From Seonamhaeicola maritimus (GTDB taxonomy: Bacteria; Bacteroidota; Bacteroidia; Flavobacteriales; Flavobacteriaceae): a stretch of 36,048 bases of DNA. A model generated the notes under the pieces. The model was given only the letters and a program-made list of their open reading frames with translations, had not been told where the DNA came from and did no database searches. This document shows, in pieces, positions 11,201-21,200 of the stretch. Made by a program: the position numbers and the translations under genes. The stretch's first letter is position 1. Each line of letters begins with the position of its first letter. The stretch lies in assembly GCF_008056315.1 (NCBI RefSeq), contig NZ_VRKQ01000006.1:2325-38372 (forward strand), read 5' to 3'.

Positions 11201-13934
11201 TTACCCTAAAATAAATATGTTGATTTGTGGCGTTAAAACTCTCAGGATTAGTTATAGGGTTTTCATTGTTGAATGCCTCCCAATAATCTGTAAAATATTC
11301 TATTTCTAAATCTGTGGTATCACTTACTATATCAGGCACTACAGCGGTCAAGTCTACTACAGAATAGGCATCTTGATCGTCATCACAGATAATAATATTC
11401 TCAGGATAGTTAACAGCTGGTGCTGTAATTACATTGATAGTAATAGGTTTAACAGCAACACACTCACTATCTAAAGTTCTAACCCTTATATAAAGTGGTT
11501 GCGGATTGCTAGAATTATAGAATGTTTCTCCTAACCTATTCTCATTATTTAAAGCATCGGCTTCGGTCCAAAAATAATCAACCGCGGACCGATTCACACC
11601 TTCAGTAAAAGTACTATCAAAAGTTTCTAGTATTATGGAGGTATAACCATCGGTATCCGTATCACAATAATCTACGCTATCTACATCGGGAAGTTCCAGC
11701 GCTGGATTTATTATTAAGTTCACCAAAAAATCTACCTTACACTCGCCATCTGCCACATTGGTATATAACACTGTTGGACTAGAAGTGACCAGATAGGGAT
11801 CATTTTTATCCAATGGATTGATTCCATTATCTAAATCGTCCTGACTTTCGTAAAATACAAAATCTAGATTTCCCCATTCCTGAGCAATCTCATTTTCAAT
11901 GTCTTTTAGGTTAAAAAATTCCTGACCATCATTTGAGGAATCATCACATAAAACATAACTATCACCATCAAAACCATATTCTACCAAGTTTATATGCAAA
12001 TCTACATGCGTAACAGAAAAACATGCGGTGTCATCATCTTCAACCCTTATCCAAACTCGCTGATAAAAAGCCACAATATTAGTATAATTTGAGGCATCTG
12101 CTATGGCATTACTGCCATTTAAGGCATCTGTTTCGTTTTCATGAAATGTAGCAGTAACGGCTGTTATACCATTTAATACATTAGGAATAATTTCTGTTAA
12201 ATCAAAAACCTCAAAACCATCTTCATCAATTATACAATAATTTATATAGTTATTTTCTGTATTTAAAGTAGGGTTGGTTTTTACAGTAACCTCAATAGTT
12301 GTGGTAGTGTAACACCCCGTATACGGATTGTACGCCCGCACATACATAGTATCTGTAGGGTTAACATTGGTATAATAATTATAAATTGGAAAATATCCAG
12401 AATTAGCATCTTGTTGTGTGTAATGGTAGGTGATTTGAATGGTAGTATCATCTCCTCTAATCTCCTCATTAGCCTGAGATAAATCTATAGTGGTAATGCC
12501 GTCTTGCTCTTCCAAATCATCACAAACCACTATAGGAGTAGGTTCATTAATTTCCGGCGCTTCATTAACAATTAAATCAAAATAAAAGAAGGTAATACAG
12601 CCATTGTTATTATCTTCAGCTCTAACATAAATAGTTTGTGGATTTGAAGTGTTTTGAACCGTTGTAGTTATTGCATTTACATGGCTTTCCGCGTCTTCCT
12701 GATTATAATGATAACTAATACTATAATCTGACGGAGGCAGCCAATTATAAACCTCACTATTCTTGCTATTCAACACGAAAGATTCTACCCCATCATTCGT
12801 ACTATCATCACACAAAACATAGTTTGAAATATTAATTAATTCCTGTTCTGTTTGCAGGGTAACAACTACTTCATCTTCAATAACACAGGGCGTATTATTA
12901 ACCAATATGGTAACCTCTATTTTATAGGTTCCTGAAGCGGTTGCTGTAAGGTTTGGACTAGTTTCATTAGGTATGAGAGCACCATTATGATACCAAGCAT
13001 ATGTTGCCAAATTATTATTAATATCACCATTTAAATCTACCTGAGTAGCGCAAGTTTCGATGTCAGGTCCTAAGTCTACCGAAGCATTAAAACTATTCCC
13101 TTCAATAAATACTGCGGAGTCATAATTTTCATCAGATTGATCTGCAATTACTAATTTGATATGATACTTAACATTAGGAGTGATTCCGTAATTAGCACTT
13201 AATACCACGGTTCTTCCATTATAATTGGTATCTCCCAAATTAGACCCCTCATAAAAACTCTCGTTTTCCGCTGGACACTCTCCTACCACTTCATCATGAA
13301 TGGTTGTAGTATTAACAGGAATAGTGGTGTTTGGAATAAGGGCTATGTTTTCATAAGGATCGAGCGTTCCTGCTTCTTTAATTAAAAAAGCAAAACCATC
13401 TGCATAACTGCAGGGGTTATTAAGCAAATATTCTTCTGAGGCCAATAAATAATTAAACTGCACTTGGTTAGAAAATGATACAAAATCAAACTCTATAGAA
13501 GTGGCGTTAAGTGTATTGGTGATATTTAATGCGCTTTCCAAATCTGGATCAGTACCCCAACCAGTATTACCTTCATTTAGTATAGCCGTGTTCAAAGTAT
13601 TTCCTGCAGAGTTTATATTACCAGTGGATAATGCTATACCATTCTGAAATGGAAAATTAGAAGACGCCCTCTCAAAATAACCATAGCTTTCAAAACCACT
13701 AGACACCCCATTTACGGAAGAAGAGATATTGGAAATCTCAATACAACCCTGCGCTAAATTATTAAGTATTAATTGCTCTAATGAGATGGAACTATCCGTT
13801 GTTATTTGTTGGGCATGAGCGGATACACCTATAAAGAGGAAAAGCACACAGGTAATGAGATACTTGTGCGCTTGCAACTTGCCATAGCTTTTAATACATA
13901 AATCACCTAATAATCTTCTTAAAAGTAATTGCAT
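8202..13934 (-). CDS. Choice-of-anchor-L / Ig-like repeat surface protein with T9SS type B sorting domain
   Basis: The product has 1,910 residues. It begins with an unusually long basic n-region of about 24 residues, then a hydrophobic core and a HAQ cleavage site near residue 42; no other Met offers a shorter start. Residues ~45-290 look like the choice-of-anchor-L domain seen at the N-terminus of many secreted flavobacterial proteins, followed by a PKD/Ig-like unit. I count 14 repeats of ~90 residues (xxCDDxxNDG...FDL..., ITYHYxxxDA, YTNxSNPQTIYVRVEN, ...CY). The end carries the type B sorting domain (gliding-motility-associated C-terminal domain), with VPKFVTPNADGYFDTWHI, IYIFDRYGKLLK and GHFTLKR. 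Such proteins are exported by T9SS to the cell surface; adhesion or matrix function is inferred. The gene follows the 13966-17700 gene by 31 bp and is probably co-transcribed with it. Confidence 0.9.
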   Translation of the reverse strand: MQLLLRRLLGDLCIKSYGKLQAHKYLITCVLFLFIGVSAHAQQITTDSSISLEQLILNNLAQGCIEISNISSSVNGVSSGFESYGYFERASSNFPFQNGIALSTGNINSAGNTLNTAILNEGNTGWGTDPDLESALNITNTLNATSIEFDFVSFSNQVQFNYLLASEEYLLNNPCSYADGFAFLIKEAGTLDPYENIALIPNTTIPVNTTTIHDEVVGECPAENESFYEGSNLGDTNYNGRTVVLSANYGITPNVKYHIKLVIADQSDENYDSAVFIEGNSFNASVDLGPDIETCATQVDLNGDINNNLATYAWYHNGALIPNETSPNLTATASGTYKIEVTILVNNTPCVIEDEVVVTLQTEQELINISNYVLCDDSTNDGVESFVLNSKNSEVYNWLPPSDYSISYHYNQEDAESHVNAITTTVQNTSNPQTIYVRAEDNNNGCITFFYFDLIVNEAPEINEPTPIVVCDDLEEQDGITTIDLSQANEEIRGDDTTIQITYHYTQQDANSGYFPIYNYYTNVNPTDTMYVRAYNPYTGCYTTTTIEVTVKTNPTLNTENNYINYCIIDEDGFEVFDLTEIIPNVLNGITAVTATFHENETDALNGSNAIADASNYTNIVAFYQRVWIRVEDDDTACFSVTHVDLHINLVEYGFDGDSYVLCDDSSNDGQEFFNLKDIENEIAQEWGNLDFVFYESQDDLDNGINPLDKNDPYLVTSSPTVLYTNVADGECKVDFLVNLIINPALELPDVDSVDYCDTDTDGYTSIILETFDSTFTEGVNRSAVDYFWTEADALNNENRLGETFYNSSNPQPLYIRVRTLDSECVAVKPITINVITAPAVNYPENIIICDDDQDAYSVVDLTAVVPDIVSDTTDLEIEYFTDYWEAFNNENPITNPESFNATNQHIYFRVKSTTTTCFNISWVYINVNTLPVFTEISTFENCESGINGVADFYFYLKDAEILNGQPNKQVLYYETAADADAGTNPINKWGAYANTSNPQTIYVRVENITDANCYGTSSFGLEVGSIPLFNKPENIVVCDDISNDGVETFDLNLKVTEIEAGIDDNLTVTFHTSRYDAENGFNPIDNTFTNYTNPQQIYGRITNGTYCHGITDFTISIVQVPQVTLPEPLEICDTDYDGITTFDIRAIEVDILDVRQNNLVITYHFSEEAALNDTNLIPDPENYTNTELNETVYIKINNTISNCYVILPIELVINKPPPINEFENHAFCHNENNYFDLNTINTLIVDDDPDALISYYENHADAEAGNASLNTDYTYNSSNTTIYIRIQSASKGCHYVYPFQLIVNPLPIANQPLDMEACDDVSEDLKEIFDFSTQNTTILGGQSDDDFTITYYDNEAAAIDEVNMLDAVYNAASGQTIYARIENNVTDCFSITSFNILVHPYPNEVPLITLCDVDYDETVVFDITVNQSMILNGDPANFQMSYFDDLNLIDDDSQAIADPSNYTNLSNPQTVYIKVFNISANCYNVINQELQVNSPPAINRFAKHEICDNTNKSFNLDVIDGIIVDNDPDALISYYANATNAEDAQSPLNSNYTYATTSDTIYIRIESQSRGCHYVYPFQLIINPLPIANKPDDIEGCDDDYDYILAFNLANQNAHVLGNQSAQTFTVTYYNTQADADSNQNVLDYVYHVDTEEDIFARIENNQTGCYSSTSFTATVRRKPFLDIGDQVICLENFPLMVGVDTGYAQDTYSWSPYGQTTPNIDISEIGTYSVTITSPYGCTNTQEFNVIESEQATIEITETVDFADPNNITITVSGIGDYYYQLDDNEPQRSNFFSNVPIGPRLITVIDANGCNSVSKEVVVIDVPKFVTPNADGYFDTWHITGVNQLEGTIIYIFDRYGKLLKTLLHTSPGWDGIYNGHQMPSDDYWYLADVHYKGDQFELKGHFTLKR
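8890..10560 (-). repeat. Duplicated three-repeat block inside the Ig-like array
   Basis: Ig-like repeats 9-11 (about 10,560-9,725) and 12-14 (about 9,720-8,890) match each other in order. Repeats 10 and 13 share DPDALISYY, YIRI and GCHYVYPFQLI, and repeats 11 and 14 both begin after NPLPIANxP. DNA around 9170-9222 and 10008-10062 is visibly alike (both contain CACATAATGACA). The offset is about 840 bp, which fits a tandem duplication of three repeats followed by divergence. Confidence 0.7.
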
Positions 13935-13965
13935 AGAAATTTTAATTTAACCTAGATTAACGATA

Positions 13966-16900
13966 TTATTCTTTTACAATTTTTATAATGCGCTCCCCTT
14001 CATTGGTTCTAAGTTTAACAAAATACAGGGCGGGTTTTAACGTACTAATATTTATACGTTCTAGATTATCGCCAACACTCATAACGTGTTGCCCTAATGC
14101 GTTATATATACTTATTGAATTCAATTCAGAAATGTTACCTTTTATATGTAATAGGTTTTGGGTAGGGTTAGGGTATACTCTAAATGTATTTATATCAGAA
14201 ATAAATTCTGTACTTAAAGTACTATCAACCGTAAAATTTGAAAAGATAGAGTTGGTGTTGCCGTTAAGATCTTTAACAACAACCTCAAAGGTATGAGAAC
14301 CATCTGTAAGTGGAGTCTCTGGAGTATAAAGTATTTTATTGTTTACTGGGTCCCAAAGTGCTGCAACTTCAACATCATCAATCTTTATAATGGTTTGTGC
14401 GAGATCAATCCCGGCTCCTGTTAAAGCCTCATATAATGTAGCCCAATACTCTTCAGTTGGTGGGGTAACATTTCCTTCTTTAGGATAATGATCTTGTATT
14501 TCAGGAGCTGTATTGTCCATAGTAGCAGGATCATAAGCGATGCCTATGGCATAATTACCTGCTTTGGTAATTTGTGTTTCAACTATATTAATATCTACAT
14601 TATTATCTCCTGTCACCTCTTCCCATACTAAATTTACGTCATCATAAAGATACATTTTGGCTAATGCCTTCTCAGTATCTGTAAATTCCAGTTCATCAAC
14701 TTTTGCTTGATCTATGGTGATACTTAAATTAACAGGATCAAAAGTTTCAATAGGGTTCTCCCCAATATCCATTAGGTTAAGATTCAAATTATTGCTTATA
14801 ATGTATAATTTTGAATTTTCAACAAGTTTATTTAATCCGATCCCCTCTTTTGCATTGGAAACTTTAGAAGCATATACTTGTCTTACCTCTGACTTAAAGC
14901 CTGAGGTCTTATTAAATATTGTATTATATGTTGGATCTAACCACCTAAGCACCCATTTTTCTCCGTCAGAAACCAATGTTCCTGCCAATTCTACAGTAGA
15001 GTCACCAATATCAACAATAAAAGCAATACCATCCTCAATGGGTTGCTCTACCTTAGATATTAGCTCATCGAAAGCTCCATCCAACAGCAATGTTGTCCCA
15101 TTTAAAAGATCTGTGATTTCGCCACTTAAAGAAACTAAATCATCTAAGTTCCTTGCATTTTTAACAGTAGGAAGAATAGTATCATTAATTACAACATATT
15201 CGCTTTTTAAGTATTCCGACTCACTAAGATATCCGTATTCTAAGCCCAAAGAAACTCCAACTCCAGACCCAATCACTATACTTAGATCGATTCCTATATT
15301 ATCTTTAACTCCAATTGAATTAGACTCACTGATTTGCATAATATTATGCTGACTGTATTCACCTAGAGTTAGAGGGTTTTGGGAATAGATTTCATCCAAA
15401 TTTGATGTAAAATAATCCACCCCTGCCTTAAATGTCTTGTTAGATTCTCCAAGGGTCAAAAGATCAGATGTAACACCTATTAAATTGTCAACCCCGCTAT
15501 TACTAGCAATTACACTTTCAGGAATAATGAATTCATATTTTCTAGACACAGATCTATGTAATAGTGAAACTTGGGCTGACTCATTACTCTCATATACTAA
15601 ACCTATCTTATCTATCGAACCTTTTGTAGAATCATAAGTTCCATTTAACCCAATTTTACCACCAAAGTTAAAATTAAGCTGCTTACCAAAATCTACCTTA
15701 TCATTAAGTATCTTTAAATCCAAAGCAGATAAATCAAATGCTGTAGCAAGACCTATATCAATTGATTTCTTGTTTTCCTTAATTAAACTTTCCAAAGAAA
15801 CTGATAATGATGTATTTACTCCCGCTTGAAAAAAATCAAATTCCGTTTCACCAAATTTAAAATTGTATCCTACAGAAATATTCCCTTCTACTCCAACTCC
15901 ATATTGGTTAGAGTTATGATAGGTTGAATACAACCCATTAAGGTCTGGATTAAGGTCTACCAAAACATTCTTTAAAGCCACCATATAAACCCCCGCAAAT
16001 GGACTTAACGGAATCGACCCTAAACCAAAACTTTCCATAAGATAAGCCGCTTTGGCTTTTTTTGTAGTATCACTATCATCTATGAACTTCATACTTTGAC
16101 CGAAAGAACCAATCAATTTTACTTCCCCTTGTAAAACTTCATTTACAATAGGTATATTGGATCCAATAGCAGGAATTTCGGCTGAAACTCCTGCACTAAC
16201 ATTAAATGTCCTATTAATAGTTTGAGCTCCAGATAGGTCATAGGTAAACTTAAGCCCCATACCTCCAGAGCCTGTTAATGACTGTTTGGAAAGAGCAACT
16301 GAGGCTCCTCCTACTCCAATTCCTCCTTCAATCAAAGACAACCCCACGCCGGCTCCACCAAAAACGTTAACACTTTCCTTAACATCCTCTCTAACTTTTA
16401 AATCTAACTGAAAATTTGGTGGTTTATTCTCAAAATTAATACTGAGTCCATTTTGGGATATAGAGTTTGGTATAGAGATTGTCAAACTCTTAGGAGTACT
16501 ATCTGTACTGAAATCCAACCACATTTGTAATAAACCATTTCCTAGGTATTGCGCTCCTATTTTAACCAATTGTCCACTAAAACTTTGGAACTCTTCCACC
16601 ACTGTGCATATTGGAGGAACATTTGCATTATCCTCTACATTATAGTAGAAATATATTTTGGATTCAACTGTTAAATCTGAAGCTTTAAATGGAGGGGATG
16701 TATTATCTAAAAAAGAAATTGTTCCACTTTGAGCACAATTATCCTTAATAATTAGCCCCGATACTCCCGTAGCAAATGCTGTAGCATTATTATTTTTGCA
16801 AACACCTCTTAAATTGAATGTTGTTCCAGAATCCTGAAATTCCCAATTAGCTCCACCATCCTGAGACACAAAGATATCTCCAGCATTTCCAACAGTAATA

Positions 16901-17700
16901 GCCTTTTCATTATCATAAAAATGCACTCCATTTAAAGTGTTTGTACCTGTATATTTTAGACTCCAGCTGTTTCCCCCATCACTTGTTTTATAAATACGTC
17001 CTCCCGAACCTACAGCAAGACCATTTTGAGCATCTACAAATGATACAGAATACAATCCCCCTGCTATATTCGTTTCTATACTAGACCAAGAACCACCTCC
17101 ATCTGTTGTTTTAATAATAAATCCAACACTAGCAGATGAATATCCAACAGCAATTGCATTCCACTCATCTACAAAATCTACATCCATAACATGTCCAAGT
17201 GTACCTGCTGGCGATATTCTTTTATACCATGTATCTCCACCATCATCACTATATGCTATTTGTCCCTCTTGTCCAACCATTATACCATATACATTGTCCT
17301 CTGCAAAATCAATATTGTTCCATAACAAGTCTTGAAAGCCTAATGGTTTACCAAACCAATTGGCACCTCCATCAGTGGTATAATGAACAATACCATTATC
17401 GAATTCCTTTCTACCAACAGCGAACCCACTCAATTCATTCTTAAAATGGACGCCATAGTATCTAAATCCAGATAATAAGGTGTTTTGCACTGCCCAAGTT
17501 GTTCCTCCGTCAATGGTTTTTAATACTGTATCATTCCATCCTACAGCGTAACCAATATTTGTACTAGGGAAATGTACATCCCATAAATTATTGGTAGTAC
17601 CTGAGGGTATAGATTCCCATTGTGCAAACACACCTGTATTAAAGCATAAAATTGAAAAGACAAAAATTGAAAACTTTTTAATAGTAATTAATTTCTTCAT
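13966..17700 (-). CDS. Ycf48-like propeller protein with large beta-rich middle region and T9SS type A sorting domain
   Basis: The product has 1,244 residues with a signal peptide ending GVFAQ. Residues ~27-345 hold seven repeats of the Ycf48/BNR kind (GVHFxxxxxGxAVG...TxDGGxxW), enough for a complete seven-bladed propeller. Residues ~345-430 look like a small beta domain. Residues ~445-870 form a long Gly- and Ser-rich stretch with alternating hydrophobic residues (for example YGVGVEGNISVGYNFKFGET) that I do not recognise. A bacterial Ig-like domain (APEIQDHYPKEG...GSHTFEVVVKDLNGN) precedes a type A sorting domain (FRVYPNPTQNLLHIKG, ISIYNALGQ, KIVKE). It is probably a T9SS-exported surface protein and the first gene of a two-gene unit with the 1,910-residue protein. 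Ligand unknown. Confidence 0.85.
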   Translation of the reverse strand: MKKLITIKKFSIFVFSILCFNTGVFAQWESIPSGTTNNLWDVHFPSTNIGYAVGWNDTVLKTIDGGTTWAVQNTLLSGFRYYGVHFKNELSGFAVGRKEFDNGIVHYTTDGGANWFGKPLGFQDLLWNNIDFAEDNVYGIMVGQEGQIAYSDDGGDTWYKRISPAGTLGHVMDVDFVDEWNAIAVGYSSASVGFIIKTTDGGGSWSSIETNIAGGLYSVSFVDAQNGLAVGSGGRIYKTSDGGNSWSLKYTGTNTLNGVHFYDNEKAITVGNAGDIFVSQDGGANWEFQDSGTTFNLRGVCKNNNATAFATGVSGLIIKDNCAQSGTISFLDNTSPPFKASDLTVESKIYFYYNVEDNANVPPICTVVEEFQSFSGQLVKIGAQYLGNGLLQMWLDFSTDSTPKSLTISIPNSISQNGLSINFENKPPNFQLDLKVREDVKESVNVFGGAGVGLSLIEGGIGVGGASVALSKQSLTGSGGMGLKFTYDLSGAQTINRTFNVSAGVSAEIPAIGSNIPIVNEVLQGEVKLIGSFGQSMKFIDDSDTTKKAKAAYLMESFGLGSIPLSPFAGVYMVALKNVLVDLNPDLNGLYSTYHNSNQYGVGVEGNISVGYNFKFGETEFDFFQAGVNTSLSVSLESLIKENKKSIDIGLATAFDLSALDLKILNDKVDFGKQLNFNFGGKIGLNGTYDSTKGSIDKIGLVYESNESAQVSLLHRSVSRKYEFIIPESVIASNSGVDNLIGVTSDLLTLGESNKTFKAGVDYFTSNLDEIYSQNPLTLGEYSQHNIMQISESNSIGVKDNIGIDLSIVIGSGVGVSLGLEYGYLSESEYLKSEYVVINDTILPTVKNARNLDDLVSLSGEITDLLNGTTLLLDGAFDELISKVEQPIEDGIAFIVDIGDSTVELAGTLVSDGEKWVLRWLDPTYNTIFNKTSGFKSEVRQVYASKVSNAKEGIGLNKLVENSKLYIISNNLNLNLMDIGENPIETFDPVNLSITIDQAKVDELEFTDTEKALAKMYLYDDVNLVWEEVTGDNNVDINIVETQITKAGNYAIGIAYDPATMDNTAPEIQDHYPKEGNVTPPTEEYWATLYEALTGAGIDLAQTIIKIDDVEVAALWDPVNNKILYTPETPLTDGSHTFEVVVKDLNGNTNSIFSNFTVDSTLSTEFISDINTFRVYPNPTQNLLHIKGNISELNSISIYNALGQHVMSVGDNLERINISTLKPALYFVKLRTNEGERIIKIVKE

Positions 17701-17784
17701 AATTATTTGGTTGTTAGGTTAACAATCATAACTATAACAGATAATCTATAGTAAATAAAGGGGTAGCTATTGTTTTAGGAAAAA

Positions 17785-17802
17785 GTAATCTATCTAGATT
17801 AC
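17785..17802 (-). promoter_or_regulatory. 5'-leader stem-loop GTAATCT-AGAT-AGATTAC
   Basis: Perfect 7-bp arms with a 4-nt centre directly after the proximal -7-like box (17801-17808). It would form at or near the 5' end of the mRNA from the proximal promoter and could protect it from decay, or be a second binding site. No equivalent is obvious in the other two regions. Confidence 0.35.
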
Positions 17803-17808
17803 AATGTA
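17801..17808 (-). promoter_or_regulatory. -7-like box of proximal promoter B2 (TACATTGT)
   Basis: TACATTGT on the minus strand is 27 nt behind the dyad at 17836-17855 and about 100 nt before the ATG at 17700. It lacks a -33 TTG. The same arrangement and nearly the same flanking sequence occur at 23485-23539, so it is probably the main promoter of the propeller/anchor-L gene pair. Confidence 0.5.
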
Positions 17809-17835
17809 AACATACACACTATCATTAATTCTTGA

Positions 17836-17855
17836 AATACCCATTATTAGGTATT
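17836..17855. promoter_or_regulatory. Operator-like dyad B2 (AATACC-N8-GGTATT)
   Basis: A 20-bp inverted repeat, extendable by one A-T pair at each end (17835-17856). Its arms are the same as those of dyad A1 and dyad C2. It is the proximal of two dyads in this region and lies downstream of the terminator-like hairpin. Confidence 0.55.
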
Positions 17856-17882
17856 TTTAATAGGAGAAATTTTGTTATTATC

Positions 17883-17954
17883 AAAAAATAGTGCCTGATA
17901 AAAACTAGGTTTTGCTTTTAAACAGGCACCCTTAATTCTCCCTAAGAATTAATT
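17883..17954 (-). ncRNA. Candidate structured RNA / attenuator leader, copy B
   Basis: The first hairpin (17932-17952) has arms TTAATTCT and AGAATTAA around TAGGG; here the pair that is G-U in copies A and C is A-U. The second hairpin has outer arms GTGCCTG and CAGGCAC (17891-17897, 17923-17929), an inner AAAAC/GTTTT stem, and then a T6 tract at 17888-17883. Copy C keeps the outer stem but has AACGA/TCGTT inside, so the inner stem is preserved with different bases. These compensating differences argue for selection on RNA structure. Confidence 0.55.
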
Positions 17955-17958
17955 AATA

Positions 17959-17966
17959 GCGTTATA
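17959..17966 (-). promoter_or_regulatory. -7-like box of distal promoter B1 (TATAACGC)
   Basis: TATAACGC is the weakest match of the five -7-like boxes but lies at the same 27-nt distance from its dyad (17994-18012) and the same distance before the first hairpin of the candidate RNA. Confidence 0.35.
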
Positions 17967-17993
17967 AAGATTATAAAAAAGACTTAGGCTCGC

Positions 17994-18012
17994 AATACTC
18001 AATTTGAGTATT
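17994..18012. promoter_or_regulatory. Operator-like dyad B1 (AATACTCAATTTGAGTATT)
   Basis: A perfect 19-bp inverted repeat with 9-bp arms and a single central base, identical to dyad C1. Flanking sequence TTTTTTAGATTTTTCGTAC is also shared with C1, so the two regions come from a duplication. Confidence 0.6.
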
Positions 18013-18096
18013 TTTTAGATTTTTCGTACATTTTTCGATTAAAAGAAAGATAAAAAGGATGTATGACTGGTTTTAAGCAACACAAAGTTTATGCAT

Positions 18097-18131
18097 AAAA
18101 AAAAGCGAGGATAGTTTTTAACTGCCCCCGC
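18097..18131 (-). terminator. Intrinsic terminator after the LRR/SprB gene
   Basis: On the minus strand the stem GCGGGG/CCTCGC (one G-U pair) with an upper AGTT/AACT stem is followed directly by eight T. It lies about 95 nt behind the stop codon at 18227 and separates that gene from element B. Confidence 0.7.
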
Positions 18132-18226
18132 CTAGTTTTAATTAAACCGATTAAGTTCTACTCTACAATTGTAACAGATTTGGTTTGCCTTTTTTACGTC
18201 ATTTCCTATTATTAGTCTTATTAAAG

Positions 18227-21200
18227 TTAATCTTTACCTACTAATTTTCCATTTATATTTTTACCATTTAACTTGATATGATAAAGAATCATACCTCTGT
18301 CAGCGTCATTAAAATTGACAATGGTCTCTTGACCCTTTACAACAAACACCTCTCTTTTTGAAAGTAATTGCCCTAAAACATTAAACAATTGTATCTGTGC
18401 CATTCCTTCTTCTGGGGATTTAACAGAAAGATTAAATGAACCTTTATGCGGATTTGGGTAAGCTCTTACTGATAAATCATTAATCTCAATTTCTTGATTT
18501 TTAGTGGCACCTCGTTTACCAACGCTAGCCACTTTGGAAACAATCAAATCATAACAAATAAATGATACCTCTGTAGAGGTTATTTCTACATAGTACGTGG
18601 CTCCTCCAATTAATTCATATTCACCATTGCCTACTGGAACCATTGCAGAAGCATTTTTACCATCTGGATACAGATCTAAATTAAAATTGATTGAAGGATG
18701 TGTCAGGGCTACAGTATAATTTCCGTTTTCAGGTGCATCAAATGCATCAAATTTAAACCAATCTGCAACGTCATTTGCTAATGCTATTCTACCATTAATG
18801 GTAGGGCCTATACCAATCTCAACAGCTTTCTTTTTGCTATTGTTACTTTCATATTCATCCTTTCCGTTATCAGTAATTATAACTTCTTTTGAACTCGTAC
18901 AGCCATTAAAATCTCTAACCCATACCATGTAAGTCCCTCCTGAAAGGAACGAAAACATGTTAGATGATTGATAAGCTCCTTCATCTAATCTGTATTTATA
19001 GGGAGGGGTACCGCCACTACCTGATGCCGTTATTGTTCCAGCACTTGCTCCACACCCAGAAGCATTGGTCTTGGTCGTGGCTAACGCAAGATTAGTTTCT
19101 GGTTCAGTAATAACATAAGATTTAGATACCGTACACCCAGTTCCAATATCGGTAATGGTTACATTATAGTTAACACCAGCACCAAGATTTGAAATGTCTT
19201 GAGATGTTGATATGATATTACCTGTCCAACTATAAGTAAATCCACTTTCACTTCCACTTCCACTTCCTCCAGATACCGTTAAATCTATAGCTCCTGTAAG
19301 TTCGCCTCTACATAAAACATCTGTTATTTTGGCTTCAACTACAATCTCATGGAATGTTGGTACTTCAACTTCAAGAGTCGTTGTACACTCGTTATTATCA
19401 GTAACTGTTAACACATAAGTTCCAGCTGCCAAACCGTTTATGTTTTTTTGTGACGCGGTATAACCTTCACCGGTCCAGCTATAACTTAAACCACCTGTTC
19501 CACCCGAGGCATCTACAGAAATCGCCCCGGTGCTTTGATCAAAGCAAGTACTTTCAACTATAAGCAATGTTGCGGTCAATTCTTCTGGTTCTGAAACGGT
19601 TTTAGATATAAAACCTGTACATCCATTCTTATCTCTAACTGCAATTTCATAGGTATCGGCAGCAAGGTCATTAAAACTGTATGGAAACTCGCCATCTATA
19701 AAATTAATACCATCTATACTAAATGAAAATGGCGCATCTCCATTGGCATTGGTAACGGTAATGACACCATTGTTTTCACCAAAACAAGTCACATCTGTTA
19801 CTGATGCTGACGGATTAAAAGCTTCTCCTACTGTAAGATCAATACTCGCAATTGTTGTACATCCGTTTGCATCTGTAACAGTAACATCATAAGTTCCAGC
19901 GGGCACATTATTTATTGATGCTTCTGTAGCACCGTTACTCCACAAATACGTATAATCAAGTGTACCTCCAGCAACAGTTACAGTGGCATTATTAGAACAA
20001 ATTGTTGAAATGTTAGTAATACTTGCAACTAGTAATTCTGGTTCTGTAATAGATGCGCTTAAATTGGTAGTACATCCATTGGCATCGGTAACAACTACGG
20101 TATAATCACCTACCACTAATCCACTTGGGTCTTCTACTGTAGAACCATTACTCCATGAATAAGTATATGGTGCTGTTCCGCCACTAACTGTTAAATTTAT
20201 TTCTCCATCACTATCGCCAAAGCATAATAAAGCTTCACCTGTTGCAGTAGCTGTTAATAAAACCGGTTCTGTTATTATTATTCCAGACAAAGAGGCTGTT
20301 GTACCATTGGCATCTGTAATTAATAACTGATAGGTGCCTGGTGCAAGACCTGCCAAGTCTTCATTTGAAGAACTAAATTCTGGATTCTCACTATTTGTCC
20401 ATTCGAAAACGTATGGAGCAAGACCATTGGAAACCGTTATATTGATAGTTCCGTTATTAGCTCCATTACAAGAAATATTCGTAAAATTACTATCTAGTAT
20501 CTCTACAAAATCGCCACAATCTTCACTAAATATTTTACCAGAGTCTATCATTGCTTGAGAAATTTCGGTAGGTATTTCTGTATCAACTAATGGGTCGTAA
20601 TTAGCATCAGCATTGATACATGTTAAGTTTGGAGTATTCCAAATATCAAATCTAGAAACGATTGTATTGTTATTATTCCTTATATCAAAATGTGCTAATT
20701 GCGGATTATCATACAAACGGAGAAATAACAACCCAGGGCTATTGCTTAAGTCTAGGGTTTTAATAACACTATTTGTAATTGTTACTAGATTCAATTTTGA
20801 ATTTTGACTAAAATCAATAGTTGATAGAAACTGATTATTATTCGCATAAAACCTCCTTAATTCTTTATTATTTATTAAATTAATTTCAGTAATTGGTATA
20901 TCGAATATGGCTAAATGAATGAGTTTCGTATTCTTTTCTACATTTAAACTAGAAATTTGATTTCTACTGCAAATTAAGCTAGTTAAGTCCTTATTTATGC
21001 TAACATCCAAACTATTTAAATTATTATCAGCGCAATTCAAGCTTAATAAAGCAGTATTTGTAGAAACATCTATATCTGTTATTTGATTATTATTAATTTG
21101 CAAGCGCTCTAAACTTTTATTTGAAGTAACGTCTATTCCCGTTAATTGATTATCGTTACCATATAAAAATTCTAAAAGTCCATTATTACTAATATCTAAA

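Larger units (their letters stand above)
17701..18226. other. Long intergenic region B in front of the propeller gene
   Basis: This 526-bp gap holds, in minus-strand order, the terminator of the LRR gene (18131-18097), dyad B1, box B1, the two-hairpin candidate RNA, dyad B2, box B2 and the leader of the gene starting at 17700. I see no small ORF worth calling. The part 17709-18050 is related to 23400-23735 along most of its length. Confidence 0.7.

Noticed and set aside
14714-15352. Plus-strand open frame of 212 codons
   Set aside because: It is fully antisense to the propeller protein gene and its translation is a Ser/Pro/Leu-rich shadow with no domain.
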